The notes under the pieces were generated by a model. That model searched no databases. It was not told the DNA's origin and worked only from the letters and a program-made list of their open reading frames with translations. 64,000 nucleotides of DNA, taken from JAIOPA01 sp964418975. GTDB lineage: Bacteria; Eisenbacteria; RBG-16-71-46. Position 1 is the first letter of the stretch, and every line of letters starts with the position of its first letter. Shown here one piece after another: positions 46,245 through 54,110 of the stretch. The DNA is taken from the NCBI GenBank assembly GCA_964418975.1, contig CAYQNV010000068.1:7947-71946 (forward strand). Direction: 5' to 3'. The position numbers were made by a program, and so were the translations under genes.

Positions 46245-46919
46245 TTAGAGGAGCCCGAGGCGCTTCTGGAACAGGAACGTCAGGTTCAGCCAGCCGTCGC
46301 GCCACTTCTGGAGCTTCACCTCGCCGATCCGCGCGCCGTAGGGGATGTGCACCTCCCCGAAGCGGAAGCCGCGCAGGATCGCCTCGAGCTTGATCTCCTG
46401 GCTGAACGGCATGCCGTCCGACGTCACGCGCAACCGGTCGAGGATCGAGCGCTTGAACACCCACATGCCGGACTGGCTGTCGCGGATGGGCTTGAAAAAC
46501 AACACCATCGCGGTCACGGTGAGCACCCAGTTGCCCAACTGGTTCGTGAGGCCCATGGCCTTGGGGTCCGCGAGCGGGAAACGACAGGCGGACAGGAAGT
46601 CCCAGTTTCTGGCCACCAGCGTGTCCACCAGCCCCGGAATTGCCTCGGGCGGGTAGGTGCCGTCGCCATCCAGCGTCACGATGACGTCGCCGGTCGCGGC
46701 CTTGAGCCCGGCCTTGTAGGCCGCGCCATAGCCCGGGCGCTTCTCGCTCACCACCACCGCGCCGAGCGAGCGCGCCACTTCCGCGGTTTGATCGGTGCAG
46801 TTGTTGTCCACGACGACAATCTCGTCGATCTCCTTGGGGCAGCGCCCGATGACCTCTCGGACGCCGTCCTCTTCGTTGTAGCAGGGAATGACGAGGCTAA
46901 GCTTCAAGTTCTGGCGCAT
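46245..46919 (-). CDS. Glycosyltransferase family 2
   Basis: A 224-residue cytoplasmic GT-A enzyme. LSLVIPCYNEEDGVREVI near 8, VVDNNCTDQT near 37 and VTLDGDGTYPPEA (DxD) near 80 are all intact. A QSGMWVFKR block at about 150 matches polyprenyl-phosphate glycosyltransferases. The end is a short hydrophobic helix-like segment (WLNLTFLFQKRLG). It is the first gene of the minus-strand run; a possible promoter lies at 47004-47033. The start ATG is fixed by the conserved domain. Confidence 0.88.
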   Translation of the reverse strand: MRQNLKLSLVIPCYNEEDGVREVIGRCPKEIDEIVVVDNNCTDQTAEVARSLGAVVVSEKRPGYGAAYKAGLKAATGDVIVTLDGDGTYPPEAIPGLVDTLVARNWDFLSACRFPLADPKAMGLTNQLGNWVLTVTAMVLFFKPIRDSQSGMWVFKRSILDRLRVTSDGMPFSQEIKLEAILRGFRFGEVHIPYGARIGEVKLQKWRDGWLNLTFLFQKRLGLL

Positions 46920-47003
46920 CCGGTCGGGGAGTCCCTGGAATGGGGCGAGGCGTCGCGGGAGTGGCGCGCGGAAGCGATCAGGCGAGCGGGCAGGTGTCGG
47001 AAA

Positions 47004-47033
47004 AGCGTATCAGCGCGCCCGCTCCAGCGGCAA
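47004..47033 (-). promoter_or_regulatory. Putative promoter of the minus-strand run
   Basis: On the minus strand TTGCCG and TACGCT are 18 nt apart, the latter preceded by TGA as an extended -10. It would drive the genes from 46919 leftward with an ~80-nt leader. The whole 273-nt divergent gap (46920-47192) contains no credible gene. Confidence 0.4.
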
Positions 47034-47170
47034 GGAAAGGCCCGCCGCGGACTGCGACAACGAACGCCGCCGCTGCAGTGCGCACGACTGAGGGTGCGAG
47101 CCGTGCGTACCGCCACGACCGGTCGGTGTCACCGCGGCGGTTCTGCGCGGCACGACCGACCAGCCGCAAG

Positions 47171-47183
47171 CGTGTGCTAACCT
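47171..47183 (+). promoter_or_regulatory. Extended -10 element, TGCTAAC type
   Basis: CGTGTGCTAACCT contains the extended -10 TG-C-TAACCT and ends 9 nt before ATG 47193. The same 12 nt (CGTGTGCTAACC) occur before manC at 59789-59800, and TTGCTAACAT at 49894-49903. No Shine-Dalgarno lies between it and the ATG, so transcription may start at or very near the start codon. Confidence 0.5.
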
Positions 47184-47192
47184 TTTTCGCCT

Positions 47193-47960
47193 ATGTGCCC
47201 ACCGCCCCCCGAGCCGCTGGAGCCGTCCGCCGATCGCGCCGCGCTCATCGACCCGCACCGGGTCGCCGTCGTGGTCCCGGCCTGGAACGAGACCGGCAAG
47301 ATCGGGGACGTGGTGCGGAAGATCCCGCGGCGCTGGACCGCCACCGTCATCGTGGTGGATGACTGCTCCAGCGACGACACGGCCGGCGAGGCGCGCGCAG
47401 CCGGCGCCGAAGTGGTGATCCGCCACGAGCGGAACCTGGGCGTGGGGGCGGCCATCCGCACGGGCCTGTTCGAGGCCAAGCGCCGCGGCGTCGAGTTCGC
47501 GGCGATCCTCTCGGGCGACGACCAGCACGAGCCTTGCGAGCTGCCGCGTATCCTGGCGCCGCTCTTTGCCGGCGAGGTGGACCTAGTGCAGGGCAGCCGG
47601 TGGCTTCCGGGCGGGGCCACCCCCGGCATCACGCCCGAGCGCCGCTGGCTCACGCGGCTCTACCCGCTGTTGTTCCGGTTCGCGAGCGGATTCCCCATCA
47701 CCGACGGCACGAACGGCATGCGCGCGTTTCGTTTGGCGCTGCTCGACGACCCGCGCATCCAGCTCTGCCAGGACTGGCTCGACCGCTACGAGCTCGAGCC
47801 CTACCTGCTGTTTACGGCCATCCGCAGCCAGTACCGGGTCCGCGAGGCGCCGGTCACCGTCCGCTATCATGCGCGGGGCACCACGAAGATGCGACTCATT
47901 CAGGACGGCTGGCGCATCCTGCGCCCGCTCGTCTTCCTGCGCCTCGGCATGCGGCACTAA
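47193..47960 (+). CDS. Glycosyltransferase family 2
   Basis: A 255-residue GT-A enzyme with a Pro-rich ~20-residue N terminus before the domain. VAVVVPAWNETGKIGDVV near 24, VVDDCSSDDT near 53, ILSGDDQHEPCELP (acidic DDQ in place of the more usual DxD) near 100, and PITDGTNGMRAFR near 165. It resembles DPM-type enzymes. It has no membrane helices. It begins a plus-strand run leading to the epimerase, 22 nt downstream. Confidence 0.88.
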   Translation: MCPPPPEPLEPSADRAALIDPHRVAVVVPAWNETGKIGDVVRKIPRRWTATVIVVDDCSSDDTAGEARAAGAEVVIRHERNLGVGAAIRTGLFEAKRRGVEFAAILSGDDQHEPCELPRILAPLFAGEVDLVQGSRWLPGGATPGITPERRWLTRLYPLLFRFASGFPITDGTNGMRAFRLALLDDPRIQLCQDWLDRYELEPYLLFTAIRSQYRVREAPVTVRYHARGTTKMRLIQDGWRILRPLVFLRLGMRH

Positions 47961-47982
47961 GACATCCAGGAGAAACCTGTCC

Positions 47983-48951
47983 ATGATCCCTCTCGAGAAC
48001 GCGCGTGTGCTCGTGACCGGTGGCGCCGGTTTCGTGGGCAACAACCTCGTCCGGCGCCTGATCCGGGAGGGCGCGCGCGTCACCGTGCTCGACGACCTGT
48101 TCACCGGCCGGCTCGAGAACCTGCCCGAGAAGGGGTTCGAATTCGTGCACGGCTCGGTGTGCGACTCCGCCATCGTCGAGAAGCTGGTGGCGGAAACAGA
48201 GGTGGTGTTCCACGCCGCGGCCCGCAACATCGTGGTGTCCACGAAGAATCCGCGCGAGGACTTCGAGACGAACATCGGCGGCACGCTCAACGTGCTGCTC
48301 GCGGCCCGCGCCACGAACGGGCGCGTGAAGCGCGTGCTCTACACCTCGTCCACCTCGGTCTACGGCAACCCCAAATACCTGCCCATCAACGAGGACGACC
48401 ATCTCTCGCTGCTCACGCCGTACGCCGTCTCGAAGCTGGGCGGCGAGAACTACTGCATGGCGTTCTTCGAGAGCTATGACGTGCCGACGACGGCGGTGCG
48501 CTACTCCAACGTGTACGGGCCCGGACAGGACCCGTTGAATCCCTACTGCGGCGTGGTGGCCAAGTTCATCGACTGCCTGTTCGAGGGCAGCCCCCCGGTC
48601 GTGCACGGCGACGGCAACCAGACGCGCGATTTCACCTTCATCGACGACGCGGTCGAGGCCACGGTGATGGCGGCGCAGTCGGATCGGGCGACCGGCGAGG
48701 TGTTCAACGTGGGCACCGGCGTCGAGACGCGCGTGAACGAACTGGCGGCGGTCCTGGCGCGGATCATCGGGGTGAACGTCTCACCGCAGCACACGAACCG
48801 GCGCGACATCGACAACATCCGGCGGCGCGTGGTGAACATCGAGAAGACGCGGCGCACGCTGCGCTGGGTGCCGAACATGACGCTCGAGAACGGGCTGGAG
48901 CACACCGTGGCCTGGCAGCGCGGGAAGTCGGCCGGGTCGGACCAGGGTTGA
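47983..48951 (+). CDS. NAD-dependent nucleotide-sugar epimerase/dehydratase
   Basis: A 322-residue extended short-chain dehydrogenase. Rossmann motif VLVTGGAGFVGNNL near residue 10, FHAAARNIVVSTKNP near 80, the catalytic triad in YTSSTSVYGNP and TPYAVSKLGGENY (Tyr-x3-Lys), and RYSNVYGPGQDP near 170. The wording fits UDP-glucose/UDP-GlcNAc 4-epimerases and related NDP-sugar enzymes; substrate is open. ATG 47983 follows CCAGGAG. The stop overlaps the TTG start of the methyltransferase by 4 nt. Confidence 0.9.
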   Translation: MIPLENARVLVTGGAGFVGNNLVRRLIREGARVTVLDDLFTGRLENLPEKGFEFVHGSVCDSAIVEKLVAETEVVFHAAARNIVVSTKNPREDFETNIGGTLNVLLAARATNGRVKRVLYTSSTSVYGNPKYLPINEDDHLSLLTPYAVSKLGGENYCMAFFESYDVPTTAVRYSNVYGPGQDPLNPYCGVVAKFIDCLFEGSPPVVHGDGNQTRDFTFIDDAVEATVMAAQSDRATGEVFNVGTGVETRVNELAAVLARIIGVNVSPQHTNRRDIDNIRRRVVNIEKTRRTLRWVPNMTLENGLEHTVAWQRGKSAGSDQG

Positions 48952-49877
48952 GCCCGGGCCGCACACCACCTGGCGCGACAGATCCGACGGATCCCGCGGG
49001 GCTGCTGCGGAACTCGGCGTTCCGGCGGAAGTTCATCGAGCACACGCTCCAGCAGCGCGATGACGCGAGCGGGCGCGCCGTCCTGGACGCGGAATGGCGC
49101 TACATCAGCCTGCTCCTCGGCGATCGCGCGAGCACGCCCTTGGACGTGCTCGACCTGGCGTGCGGCTCAGGGCACCAGTCCCTGGCCTGGGCCCAGCGGG
49201 GATTCCGCGTGCACGGACTCGACTTCGATCACGACCTCCTGGTCGCGGGGCGGGAGCGTGTGCGGCGCGCGGCCGATCCACGCTTGCCCGTGCACTGGAC
49301 CAACGCGGATGCCACGCGGCTACCCTACCGGGACGGGTCGTTCGACGTCGTCTTCAACAACTCCCTGCTGGAGCATGTTCCCGCTTGGCAGGACGTACTC
49401 GCCGAGACCGCTCGGGTCCTCCGTCCGGGCGGCATCTTCGTCATGTACACGACGAACCGCGCCTGCCCCGTGCAGCAGGAGGTGAATCACTTCCCGTTCT
49501 ACCCGTGGCTGCCCGACCAGGTGCAGCGGCGCGTTCTGACGTGGATCATGAAGCACCGTCGGGACCTCGTGAACTTCACCGATTTCCCCGCGATCAACTG
49601 GTTCACGTTCGGTGGCATGCGCAGGGCCTTCCGGGCGGTCGGCCTGGAGCCCTACGACCGGCTCGACCTGCTCGCCCGCATGGGCGCCCCGGGGGCGCGG
49701 GGGGCCGTGGCTCGAACCCTGGCTCGAAATGGCACTCTCAAATGGCCCTACTACCTGTACGCCATCTCGATGGCGCTTTATGGGGTGCGCCAAGGGCGTC
49801 CAGTCCGGGGATCGGGCGTCGAACCGGGAATCCGGTCAGGAACCCCGGGCCAGCGAAAGGTCGAAAACGGACATTGA
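48948..49877 (+). CDS. SAM-dependent class I methyltransferase
   Basis: A 309-residue protein with the Rossmann methyltransferase core: motif I VLDLACGSGHQSLAWAQ near 67, GLDFDHDLL near 88, WTNADATRLPYRDGSFDVVFNN near 117 and VLRPGGIFVMYTTN near 160. A C-terminal extension has a mildly hydrophobic segment. Within this locus it may methylate a sugar or cap a chain (inference). The TTG start is chosen because of its 4-nt overlap with the epimerase stop. A new promoter begins at its very 3' end (49874). Confidence 0.82.
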   Translation: MSPGRTPPGATDPTDPAGLLRNSAFRRKFIEHTLQQRDDASGRAVLDAEWRYISLLLGDRASTPLDVLDLACGSGHQSLAWAQRGFRVHGLDFDHDLLVAGRERVRRAADPRLPVHWTNADATRLPYRDGSFDVVFNNSLLEHVPAWQDVLAETARVLRPGGIFVMYTTNRACPVQQEVNHFPFYPWLPDQVQRRVLTWIMKHRRDLVNFTDFPAINWFTFGGMRRAFRAVGLEPYDRLDLLARMGAPGARGAVARTLARNGTLKWPYYLYAISMALYGVRQGRPVRGSGVEPGIRSGTPGQRKVENGH

Positions 49878-49903
49878 ATCCGGCGTCATATCGTTGCTAA
49901 CAT
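49874..49903 (+). promoter_or_regulatory. Promoter of the priming-transferase operon
   Basis: TTGAAT (49874-49879) and TAACAT (49898-49903) are 18 nt apart; the -10 is preceded by TGC, an extended -10 (TTGCTAACAT). The -35 overlaps the last codons of the methyltransferase gene. The start site would be near 49910, which leaves an unusually long leader of about 290 nt. Confidence 0.62.
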
Positions 49904-50199
49904 AGGAGTCGCGCAGCACCCGTCCACCCTCGTTCCCACTGGAGACCCCACCGACGAACCTTCGATAACTGGGTGTGCAGCACACGAGCTCCAACTCGGG
50001 TCGTCGACAGGCGACCGGGAAGCCCGGGCAACCGGGCCTGACTTCTGAGGAATTGACACCTTGGTTTCCCCCCAGTCGCTCGTACTCGATCACTCCCAGT
50101 TTCGTGCTGGAAAGCTGACGCGAGTGTCTTAGAGAGCCTCGGGGCGATTCTCTGCCGCGCGGCTTTTTTGATGGGCGACGACAACTGAGAGTGGCAACA
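49904..50199 (+). promoter_or_regulatory. Long untranslated leader of the priming-transferase gene
   Basis: About 290 nt with lower GC than the flanking genes and no credible reading frame. GC-rich blocks near 50008-50040 (around CCGGGAAGCCCGGGC) could form hairpins. At the 3' end GCCGCGCGGC is followed by six Ts, with an upstream GAGCC able to pair with its GGCTT. That makes a weak terminator-like signal about 40 nt before the start codon. It could be an attenuator, a riboswitch or a loading site for a NusG-paralogue antiterminator. No known riboswitch core was recognised. Confidence 0.45.
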
Positions 50200-51120
50200 A
50201 TGGAGCCCGACATACTCGCGTCCACGGGTGACTCGGACACCGTCCGAGATGCCTGGCTTGGCGCGAACACAGTCCAGACCGAGGGTTCGACGACGGTGGA
50301 AACCCCGTCCGATATCCCGACTCCACGAGTCGGGCGGTTGCACGCGGTGACCGTGCACGCACCGGTCGTGCCGCGCGGACGCTCGCACACGGGCGGATAC
50401 GCCAACGGTCACGCGCGTCCGCGTGCAGCCGCGGGCGCGCCCTGGCACGTAGCAACCCCATCCGCCGGTGCCGTCACACCGGCGGTGCTGCCATTCGAGA
50501 CGCCCGCGCCTTCGGGGTTCTACCTGCGGGCCGGAAAGCGCATCGTCGACGTGATCGGAGCCGTTTGCGCACTGGTGGTGCTGGCGCCGGTCATTGGAGT
50601 GCTGGCGCTGATTGTGCGTGCCACCTCGCGCGGCCCGGTGTTCTATCGGTCCACGCGCGTCGGCCGCGGCGGCCACACATTCACGTTCTACAAGCTTCGC
50701 TCCATGGTGAAGGACGCCGACTTGAAGCGTGAGCACCTGTCGCACCTGAACGAGGCGGATGGTCCAGTGTTCAAGATCGCGCGCGACCCGCGCATCACGA
50801 CGATCGGCCGCTTCATGCGCACCACCAGCCTCGACGAGGTGCCGCAGTTCTGGAACGTACTGAGGGGCGACATGAGCCTGGTGGGCCCGCGGCCCCCCAT
50901 CGCCCAGGAGGTCGCCCAATACGAACCCTGGCAGCTCTGCCGGCTCGACGTGCGCCCAGGCCTCACCTGCCTGTGGCAGATCAGCGGCCGGAGCCGCATC
51001 GGCTTCCAGGAATGGATGCGACTCGACCTCGAGTACATCCGCCACCAATCGCTTCGCCTCGATTTCAAGATCCTGTTGCGCACCATCCCGGCGGTGTTGT
51101 CGCGGGAGGGTGCGTACTGA
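50200..51120 (+). CDS. Undecaprenyl-phosphate sugar-1-phosphate transferase
   Basis: A 306-residue priming enzyme (bacterial sugar transferase family, WcaJ/WbaP C-terminal type). The first ~100 residues are a low-complexity Ser/Thr/Pro/Gly/His-rich extension with no family match. The conserved part is KRIVDVIGAVCALVVLAPVIGVLAL (reentrant helix), GPVFYRSTRVGRGG, FKLRSM-type FYKLRSMV, DPRITTIGRFMRTTSLDEVPQFWNVLRGDMSLVGPRPP (key SLDEVPQFWNVL) and RPGLTCLWQISGRS. It transfers a sugar-1-phosphate to the lipid carrier and so starts the repeat unit. ATG 50200 is preferred over GTG 50191 because GAGAG lies 9 nt upstream. Confidence 0.93.
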   Translation: MEPDILASTGDSDTVRDAWLGANTVQTEGSTTVETPSDIPTPRVGRLHAVTVHAPVVPRGRSHTGGYANGHARPRAAAGAPWHVATPSAGAVTPAVLPFETPAPSGFYLRAGKRIVDVIGAVCALVVLAPVIGVLALIVRATSRGPVFYRSTRVGRGGHTFTFYKLRSMVKDADLKREHLSHLNEADGPVFKIARDPRITTIGRFMRTTSLDEVPQFWNVLRGDMSLVGPRPPIAQEVAQYEPWQLCRLDVRPGLTCLWQISGRSRIGFQEWMRLDLEYIRHQSLRLDFKILLRTIPAVLSREGAY

Positions 51121-51143
51121 CGGGAGCGCACGCGAGTCCCCTC

Positions 51144-52727
51144 GTGCCTGGGCCCGCCCCGCAGGCGGAGTTCCCGGCGGCCGCCACCACCCGCTCGACA
51201 CCTTCCGATCCGGCCCTGCAGCGCACGATCCTGGCCGCCACGCTCGTGGCGGCCGTGTTGCGCTTCTTCCGCCTCGGCCACCAGAGCCTGTGGATCGACG
51301 AGCAGTTCACGCTCGTCGCGGCTGGCCTTCCCGGCGCTCTGGCGTGGAGTGACCTGCTCGACAACGTGCACGGTCCGCTCCACACGCTGGCCGTGGCGCT
51401 GGCTGCGACGCTCGGCGGTACGTCCGAGCAGGTGTTGCGCGCCCCCAGTGCGCTGGCGGGTGTGGCGCTCGTTCCGGTCATGGCGTGGCTCGCCGCCCGC
51501 TTCGCCGGCCGCGAGACCGCTTCGGCCGCGGCCTGGCTCGCCGCCGGCTCGCCGTTTCTCGTGTGGTACTCGCAGGAGTGCCGCAACTACGCGTTCGTCA
51601 TGCTCGCGGCCGCCGGCGCCACGGCGCTCGCACTCGAGCTGCATCGCCGCTGCGAGCCCGCGGGGGTGGCGCGCTACGTCGCGACGGCACTCGCGGGCGC
51701 GCTCTCGAACCTGTCGTTCGCGCTGCTGATCCCGTTCCAATTGCGGCTCTGGCTCGCGGCCGGTCCCACGCGACGCGGGCGACTCCAGTCACTCGCCGCC
51801 GTCGGCCTGGTGGCGCTGCTCGTGGCGCCCCCCTGGCTTCCCGCCATCGGCGGCATCTGGGACTGGTCCCGGCTGGCGCCGGGGCGCGAAGCGCCCACGG
51901 CGGAAGCACCACTTCGCGGCGAGACCACGTTCCACGTGGCAGCCGTGCCGTTCGCACTGCACGCGCTGCTCATGGGCTACTCGGGCGGGCCCAGCCTGGG
52001 CGAGCTGCGTGTGGATCCCGTCGCGGCGCTCCGCGCACACGTGCCCGAGGTCCTGGCGGCGGCGGTGGTGTTCGCACTCCTGCTCGCACTCGGCCTGCGC
52101 GCACTCGCGCGGCGGGGGCGGCTCACCGACACGCTGCTCTGGCTCGTCGCGCCGGCGCTCGTGGTGAGTTACTTTGCCGCCCACAACTTCAAGGTGTTCC
52201 ACCCCCGGTACCTCGCGGTGTCCGCGCCGTGCGTGCTGCTGGTGGTGGCGGCGGCGTTCGCGGACCTGGGTCCGCGCGCGCGCCGGGGCCTCGCGGTGGC
52301 GGTCGGCGTGCTGTGGGCGCTGGCGCTCGGCCGCAATGCGTTCGATCCGGCGTACGGCCGGGAGGATTACCGCGGCGCACTCGCACACGTCCGGGCGGGA
52401 TTCGCGCCCGGCGAGCGCGTGCTCGCCGTGGGGGCTCCCGAGCCGGTCGAGTGGTACGGGCGAGGACTTCCGATCTCGCGCTGGTGGCTGGGATTCGCGG
52501 CGAGCCCGGAGCGCTTGGCGAGCACGCTCGCGGATTCGCTCGCGGCGACACCGGGGACGTGGTTGGTGTGCAGTCGGACGGAGGACCTGGACCCGAACGG
52601 GCGACTCGCGCGCTTGCTCGATGAGCGCGTGACCCCCGAGCGGCGGTGGTCCGAGAACGGCGTGAAGGTGTGGCACTGGAGGCGCGACGGGGCGCCGGGG
52701 ATGGGCGGCGCGACACACACGCGCTGA
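51144..52727 (+). CDS. GT39-like membrane glycosyltransferase
   Basis: A ~527-residue polytopic membrane protein with about ten to twelve helices. The first loop contains SLWIDEQFTLVAAG, the Asp-Glu pair of PMT_2/ArnT-type GT-C enzymes. It is followed by NVHGPLHTLAVAL, where H-G-P-L stands for the common H-P-P-L. The C-terminal portion is soluble (VRAGFAPGERVLAVGAPEP). The start is uncertain: GTG 51144 is the first standard codon after the upstream stop, and the usual ribosome binding site is far away. It lies 23 nt behind the priming transferase. Confidence 0.72.
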   Translation: MPGPAPQAEFPAAATTRSTPSDPALQRTILAATLVAAVLRFFRLGHQSLWIDEQFTLVAAGLPGALAWSDLLDNVHGPLHTLAVALAATLGGTSEQVLRAPSALAGVALVPVMAWLAARFAGRETASAAAWLAAGSPFLVWYSQECRNYAFVMLAAAGATALALELHRRCEPAGVARYVATALAGALSNLSFALLIPFQLRLWLAAGPTRRGRLQSLAAVGLVALLVAPPWLPAIGGIWDWSRLAPGREAPTAEAPLRGETTFHVAAVPFALHALLMGYSGGPSLGELRVDPVAALRAHVPEVLAAAVVFALLLALGLRALARRGRLTDTLLWLVAPALVVSYFAAHNFKVFHPRYLAVSAPCVLLVVAAAFADLGPRARRGLAVAVGVLWALALGRNAFDPAYGREDYRGALAHVRAGFAPGERVLAVGAPEPVEWYGRGLPISRWWLGFAASPERLASTLADSLAATPGTWLVCSRTEDLDPNGRLARLLDERVTPERRWSENGVKVWHWRRDGAPGMGGATHTR

Positions 52728-52793
52728 GGTTCTCGGATTCGGGAAGCGGACCGCGCGCGTGGCCGCTGCGGGCACAGCTCGGAGGTGGGGAAG

Positions 52794-54110
52794 ATGCGGG
52801 TGGTGGTCGTGGGCCTGGGCTACGTGGGTTCGGTGTGCTCGGCGTGCCTCGCGGATCGCGAGCACGACGTGGTGGGCGTGGACACGAGCGAGTACAAGGT
52901 GGCGTGCATCCGCCGGGGCGAGAGCCCCATCGTGGAGAAGGGCCTACCCGAGCTGATCGACCGCGCGGTCAAGGCCGGCCGCCTCACCGCCACGACGCAC
53001 ATCGCCGAAGCCCTGCCCGGCGCCGACATCGTGCTGGTGTGCGTGGGCACGCCGAGCGCCGAGGACGGCTCGTTGGACCTGGCGCACGTCAAGCGCGCCT
53101 GCGCCGAGGTGGGTAGCGCGCTCAAGGGCCTCGGCCGGTTCGTGACCGTGGTCATGCGCAGCACCATGCTGCCGGGCTCGGTGCTGGACGAGCTCACGCC
53201 GGTGATCGAGCAGGCGTCGGGCGGCAAGGCCGGCCGCGATTTCGGCGTGGCTTACAACCCCGAGTTCCTGCGCGAGGGCACCGCGGTCGAGGATTTCTTC
53301 GGAGCCGACTACACCATCCTCGGCGCGGGCTGCGAACGCGCGGCCGCAGCGCTACGCCAGCTCTACGCCGGCGTGGGCGGCGAGTTGATCGTGAGCGAGA
53401 TCCCCACGGCGGAGATGCTCAAGTATGTGAACAACTCCTACCATGCCCTGAAAGTCTCGTTCGCGAACGAGTTCGGCCGGCTGTGCAAGCGCGAGGGCGT
53501 CGACAGCCACGAGGTGATGCGCCTCATGCGGCGCGACACCAAGTTGAACCTGTCGGGAGCCTACCTCTCGCCTGGCTTTGCGTTCGGGGGCCCGTGCCTG
53601 CCCAAGGACCTGCGCGCGGTCAATTCGCGCGCGCGACGGCATGACCTCGACCTGCCCGTGCTCGCGAGCATCATGCGCTCGAACGACGTGCACGTGGCCG
53701 ATGCGGTGCACCTGATCGAGCGGTTCAAGCACCGCAAGCTCGGCTTCCTCGGCCTGTCGTTCAAGGCCGGCACCGATGACCTGCGCGAGAGCCCCATCCT
53801 GCGCGTGATCGGCACGCTCGTGGGCAAGGGCTACGACGTGCGATTGCACGACCCGAGCCTCGACATGCAGCGCGTGCTGGGCGCCAACCGCCGCTTCATC
53901 GAGGACGAAGTGCCCTACCTGCCCGAACGGCTTCGCCCGGACCTGGCGGACGTGCTCGCGCACGCCGATGTGGTGGTGATCGGCAATCGCTCCGCCGAGT
54001 ACCGCACGCTGGGGCCGCGCATCCGCGCCGGACAGATCGTGGTGGATCTCGTGGCGGCCATGGACCGCGGCACGGTCACGGCCGGGGAGTACCATGGCCT
54101 CGCCTGGTAG
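52794..54110 (+). CDS. algD: GDP-mannose 6-dehydrogenase
   Basis: A 438-residue NAD-dependent sugar dehydrogenase that oxidises GDP-mannose to GDP-mannuronate. Landmarks are VVVGLGYVGSVCSACLA at the start, SPIVEKGLPELI near 44, VGTPSAEDGSLDL near 84, NPEFLREGTAVEDF near 155, FAFGGPCLPKDLRA with the nucleophile Cys268, and LSFKAGTDDLRESPI near 315. Cys268 coincides with the catalytic residue number of Pseudomonas AlgD, and the Trp-terminal ending YHGLAW also recalls AlgD. ATG 52794 is favoured over GTG 52785 by GGAGG at 52781. Its end overlaps the next glycosyltransferase by 17 nt. Confidence 0.9.
   Translation: MRVVVVGLGYVGSVCSACLADREHDVVGVDTSEYKVACIRRGESPIVEKGLPELIDRAVKAGRLTATTHIAEALPGADIVLVCVGTPSAEDGSLDLAHVKRACAEVGSALKGLGRFVTVVMRSTMLPGSVLDELTPVIEQASGGKAGRDFGVAYNPEFLREGTAVEDFFGADYTILGAGCERAAAALRQLYAGVGGELIVSEIPTAEMLKYVNNSYHALKVSFANEFGRLCKREGVDSHEVMRLMRRDTKLNLSGAYLSPGFAFGGPCLPKDLRAVNSRARRHDLDLPVLASIMRSNDVHVADAVHLIERFKHRKLGFLGLSFKAGTDDLRESPILRVIGTLVGKGYDVRLHDPSLDMQRVLGANRRFIEDEVPYLPERLRPDLADVLAHADVVVIGNRSAEYRTLGPRIRAGQIVVDLVAAMDRGTVTAGEYHGLAW

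Noticed and set aside
46920..47192. Small genes in the divergent gap
   Set aside because: Short frames exist on both strands but are Arg/Ala-rich shadows without ribosome binding sites; the gap is better explained by two promoters.
49935..50055. Cobalamin-riboswitch-like phrases (ACTGGAGACC, GGGAAGCCCGGGCAAC)
   Set aside because: The two phrases appear in the wrong order and without the full B12-box context, so a cobalamin aptamer is not supported.
49836..50405. Minus-strand frames covering the long leader
   Set aside because: Low hydrophobic content, no domain, no ribosome binding site, and overlap with the promoter and the priming-transferase start.
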